Positions 35,472 to 38,001 of a DNA stretch of 38,001 nucleotides are shown piece by piece. Below the pieces are notes generated by a model. That model was not told where the DNA came from and did not search any database. It saw only the letters and a list, made by a program, of their open reading frames with translations. Position numbers and translations under genes: made by a program. Source of the DNA: Ramlibacter sp. (lineage in GTDB: Bacteria > Pseudomonadota > Gammaproteobacteria > Burkholderiales > Burkholderiaceae_C); contig NZ_JACCWG010000253.1 in the NCBI RefSeq assembly GCF_013697775.1, forward strand, positions 1 through 38,001. Reading direction: 5' to 3'. How positions within the stretch are numbered: the stretch's first letter is position 1; each line of letters opens with the position of its first letter.

Positions 35472-37067
35472 TCAGCTGATGGTGAAGACAAGCTTGAACG
35501 TGCCGCCGGGCGCGCCGTTGCCGGAGATGGCGCCGCCGGCCGGCGCAATGGCTTCACCGTCCAGTCTGGTGCGGCCGGTGTCGGTGATGGCGTGGCGCTT
35601 CGCGGCGGCGGCGTCGTCGCCGAACAGCAGCAGCGTGTAGGCGCCCTTCTGCCAGCCCGTGCCGACGGCGTCGGTGCGCGCATAGGGAGAGTCCGTGAAC
35701 AGGTCGAAGCGCACGGTGCGCTTGTCCTCCACGGTGAGCGTGCCCGGCACGTAGGGCAGGTTGTTGATCACGTCCCTGGGCAGCACCTGCACGTTGTGCC
35801 GGTCCGGGTCGCCGTCGCCGAAGGTGTGGGTGGTGGGCAGGTTCGGCGCGGTCTGCGAGAAGTCCTCGGTGAAGCGCACGCGGATGGCGTTGACTTGCTG
35901 CTTGATCTTCAGCTTGGTGTCGTCCAGCGGCGACGCCACTTCGGCCACCACGGTCTCGGCTCCGGCGCGGGTGCGAGACAGGAAGGTCACGCCGGCCACC
36001 CGCAGCAGCGTCTGCGGCACCGGCGGCGGGACCGGCGCGGGAGGGGCCGGCGTGTGGCCGTTGCAGCAGGCGTCGACCCGCTCGGCCAGGCACAGGATCA
36101 GGTCGAGCAGCACCGTGTTGCTGTACACGCGCGGGCGCACCATGCAGCTTTCCAGCCGGACGATGCGGCCGTCGCGCAGCATCCCGGCCGCGAGCGGCAC
36201 GCAGACGTCGCCGTGCTCGTCGTCGCAGGCGCCGTCGAGCAGGCTGCACAGGGCATTGCGGCGGCCGGGGTCCTTGTTCTTGTACTCGCTGTCCTTCAAC
36301 TTCCCGCCTTCCACGCCGTGCATCTGCAGGACTTCGTGCCCGCCAGGCGAGGGCGCCGCCGTGGGGACACCGGCGACCGGCGGCGGCTGCCCCGGCACCT
36401 CGGTGTCCTTCAGATGCTTGGTGCGGCCCGTTGCCCAGTTCAGGCACCAGTCGGGATCGCGCTGCAGCGGCGGCAGGCCGGGCGTCACCTTCAGGCAGAA
36501 GCTTTCCACCACGGTACCGGGCGCGCAGTGGCTACGCGTGTCGCAGTCGGTGACCAGCACCGGCTGCTGGTCGGTGAAGCACTCGTGGTAGCACAGCCAG
36601 ACGGTGAAGCTGCCGTCCTCGTCGCGCGTCTCCTTGCCGCGTCCCGGGTCGACCTCGCGCCGGAAAATCTGCCCCGTGGCGAGCTCGCCGGCCGGCACGG
36701 TCGCGCTGCCTTCGGCGCGGGGCTGTTCCTGGTGCGGCCGGGGCGTCGCCATCGGTTCGGTGCAGCAGCCGCCGTCCGGCTTGGCCGGATCGATGCAGGC
36801 GCGCACCGGCACCACGATTTCGCGGCCCAGCCCGTCGAGCGCCACGCCGGGCTCGACGCAGATGCGGTCGCCGTCGACCGACACCTCCAGGCCGCACAGC
36901 ACGCCCTTGCCCAGCGTGAGCTTGTTCAGCAGCCATTGCTTGTGCTTGCCGTAGTCCTGCTCCATCTGGAAGTGCTGGACATCCATGCGCTTGCCGTAGA
37001 AGAAGTGGTTGCGGCTCGGTGCGCCCAGCAGGCGGCGCAGCAGGTCAATCGTGTCATGTGCATGCAT
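35472..37067 (-). CDS. Large modular protein of a tail-like cluster: paralogous N-domain plus Ig-like C-terminus
   Basis: A 531-residue protein. Residues 22-87 (HFFYGKRMD, EQDYGKHKQ, GVLCGLEV, VEPGVALDGLGREIVV) share the signature of the downstream paralogue. All 18 cysteines lie before a Pro-rich linker at about 335-352. The C-terminal part (355-531) has none; it reads like a beta-sandwich of the bacterial Ig-like type, with GWQKGAYTLLLFGD, TRLDGEA and GGTFKLVFTIS. This suggests a structural or adhesive surface component with a metal- or disulfide-bound head. A GGAG site precedes ATG 37067. It lies 12 bases after the tail protein gene. No experimentally known homologue is recalled. Confidence 0.8.
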   Translation of the reverse strand: MHAHDTIDLLRRLLGAPSRNHFFYGKRMDVQHFQMEQDYGKHKQWLLNKLTLGKGVLCGLEVSVDGDRICVEPGVALDGLGREIVVPVRACIDPAKPDGGCCTEPMATPRPHQEQPRAEGSATVPAGELATGQIFRREVDPGRGKETRDEDGSFTVWLCYHECFTDQQPVLVTDCDTRSHCAPGTVVESFCLKVTPGLPPLQRDPDWCLNWATGRTKHLKDTEVPGQPPPVAGVPTAAPSPGGHEVLQMHGVEGGKLKDSEYKNKDPGRRNALCSLLDGACDDEHGDVCVPLAAGMLRDGRIVRLESCMVRPRVYSNTVLLDLILCLAERVDACCNGHTPAPPAPVPPPVPQTLLRVAGVTFLSRTRAGAETVVAEVASPLDDTKLKIKQQVNAIRVRFTEDFSQTAPNLPTTHTFGDGDPDRHNVQVLPRDVINNLPYVPGTLTVEDKRTVRFDLFTDSPYARTDAVGTGWQKGAYTLLLFGDDAAAAKRHAITDTGRTRLDGEAIAPAGGAISGNGAPGGTFKLVFTIS

Positions 37068-37079
37068 GTCGGTCTCCGG

Positions 37080-38001
37080 TCATTTCCATTGCATTGATTC
37101 GCCGAGCACGGCTTCGCCCACGCGCAGGGCGCCGTCGGGCGGGTTCAGCCGGGCATCCAGTCCCAGCCGCATTCCATCCAGTTGCCAGGCCGGCGGCGGG
37201 CCGCCGACGATGGTGTCCACGCCTACCATGGCTTGCAGGCCGATGCGCAGCTGCGGCTCGACCACCGCCACGCGGTAATCCGTGTGCGCCGGCTTTTCGC
37301 GCTCGACGATGCGCTGCAGTTCCTGCAGCGTGCCGGGGTGCTGCAGGCGATGGCGTTCCACCACCACGCAAAAGCGGTACGCGTCCTCGGCGAACAGCGG
37401 CAGCCCGACCAGGTGGGACGCGAGCGGCCCGGCTTCGCCGACCACCGCGCGGCCGATCGGCGGCGCGCCGTCCACAAGCGGCGGGCAGCCGCCGGCGGCT
37501 TCGAGGTCGGGCACCACCATGCCGTTCGGGTCCAGCGGCGGCAGCTGCGTATCGAAGCCGAGCGCCGAGCTTTCGCCCAGCACCCACAGGCGCCGCTGCA
37601 CCTGGCTTTCGAAGATCGCCGGGCGGATGCCGGTGTGCCATTCCACGGTGGCGGCGATGGAGGCCGGCGTGCCGCGGCGCGCCATCAGCGCCACCGCTTC
37701 GCGCAGCAGTGCGCGGCGCTGGCCGTCGTCGGCGATGCGCGGCAGCTCGAAGGCCAGCCATTGCGACAGCCAGTTCAGCTGCGTGGCCGCCACGCTGTCC
37801 GGGTCGGCCACGCGCGGCATGTCGTCGATGCGTTCCTCCACCGCGAGGAACTCGCCGCGCAGCAATTGCAGCAGCCGCTGCAGCGTGGCGTCGGGGTCGT
37901 TGCGGCGGAAGGTGGCGGGCAGGTGGTCGCGCAGGTCTTCCGCCGCGGTGGCGGCGCGCAGCTGGCGCAGCACTGGCGCGCGCGACGGGTCGGCGGTGGC
38001 C
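37080..38001 (-). CDS. Phage tail protein I-like baseplate protein (TIGR02242 type), partial at window edge
   Basis: The frame is open to the window end, so the N-terminus is missing; at least 306 residues are visible. The conserved core reads LRDHLPATFRRND, FLAVEERIDDMPRVADPDS, LNWLSQWLAFELP, then LMARRGTPASIAATVEWHTG. This is the pattern of tail protein I-like domain proteins, found in P2-like phages and in contractile injection systems, where they belong to the baseplate. The C-terminal half (about 190-297) is more variable and includes HLVGLPLFAEDAYRF and REKPAHTDYRVAVVEP. An internal GTG at 37973 is a possible start but cuts the conserved region close. It is followed by two paralogous genes. 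Confidence 0.85.
   Translation of the reverse strand, partial: ATADPSRAPVLRQLRAATAAEDLRDHLPATFRRNDPDATLQRLLQLLRGEFLAVEERIDDMPRVADPDSVAATQLNWLSQWLAFELPRIADDGQRRALLREAVALMARRGTPASIAATVEWHTGIRPAIFESQVQRRLWVLGESSALGFDTQLPPLDPNGMVVPDLEAAGGCPPLVDGAPPIGRAVVGEAGPLASHLVGLPLFAEDAYRFCVVVERHRLQHPGTLQELQRIVEREKPAHTDYRVAVVEPQLRIGLQAMVGVDTIVGGPPPAWQLDGMRLGLDARLNPPDGALRVGEAVLGESMQWK

Overview
The window is GC-rich chromosomal DNA from a betaproteobacterium of the order Burkholderiales, most likely the Comamonadaceae (Ramlibacter/Variovorax-like). Three things support this: the gene order sigma factor/DUF3619/DUF3106/RDD next to ilvI-ilvH-ilvC-pssA-leuA; nadE directly followed by glnB; and two dispersed palindromic repeats typical of that family, one built on CTGAGCCTGTCGAAG and one on a CCGCCCCAAGG...GTGGGGG core. 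I recognised the taxon from protein and repeat character, not from a search. Genes are tightly packed. No gap exceeds 300 bases; the largest are 24486-24721, 15517-15734, 30923-31132 and 29037-29224. I saw no tRNA, rRNA, CRISPR array or insertion sequence.

Left part (1-13277). The end of a probable efflux adaptor gene and a complete RND efflux permease point right. Facing them is a molybdenum-cofactor operon on the minus strand (moaA-mobA-moeA). It is preceded by an antitoxin and the remnant of its ParE/RelE toxin. moeA carries two in-frame footprints of a dispersed repeat. Then come a short-chain dehydrogenase, a three-gene envelope block (lipoprotein, Tat-type M48 metallopeptidase, lipoprotein), and a metal-dependent hydrolase/aldehyde dehydrogenase pair divergent from a TetR regulator. 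A 32-bp inverted repeat lies between the regulator and the pair.

Middle (13299-24485). A K+-independent proton-pumping pyrophosphatase (hppA) and a soluble pyrophosphatase (ppa) are transcribed divergently. A membrane protein resembling GT-C glycosyltransferases overlaps a FemAB-like acyltransferase gene. nadE-glnB links NAD synthesis to nitrogen signalling. A minus-strand run of six genes follows (sigma factor, DUF3619, DUF3106, RDD protein, dgkA, LOG-family hydrolase).

Right part (24722-38001). The branched-chain amino acid genes ilvI, ilvH, ilvC and leuA enclose pssA, the phosphatidylserine synthase gene. leuA has a complete-looking leucine attenuator: a 17-residue leader peptide with a CTA-CTG-CTA run, then a terminator hairpin. 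A penicillin-binding endopeptidase (pbpG), an IclR regulator and the N-degron pair aat-bpt follow. The window ends inside a minus-strand operon with a phage-tail-protein-I-like gene and two cysteine-rich paralogous genes. This looks like the edge of a contractile-injection or phage-tail-like gene cluster and is the best candidate here for poorly described biology.
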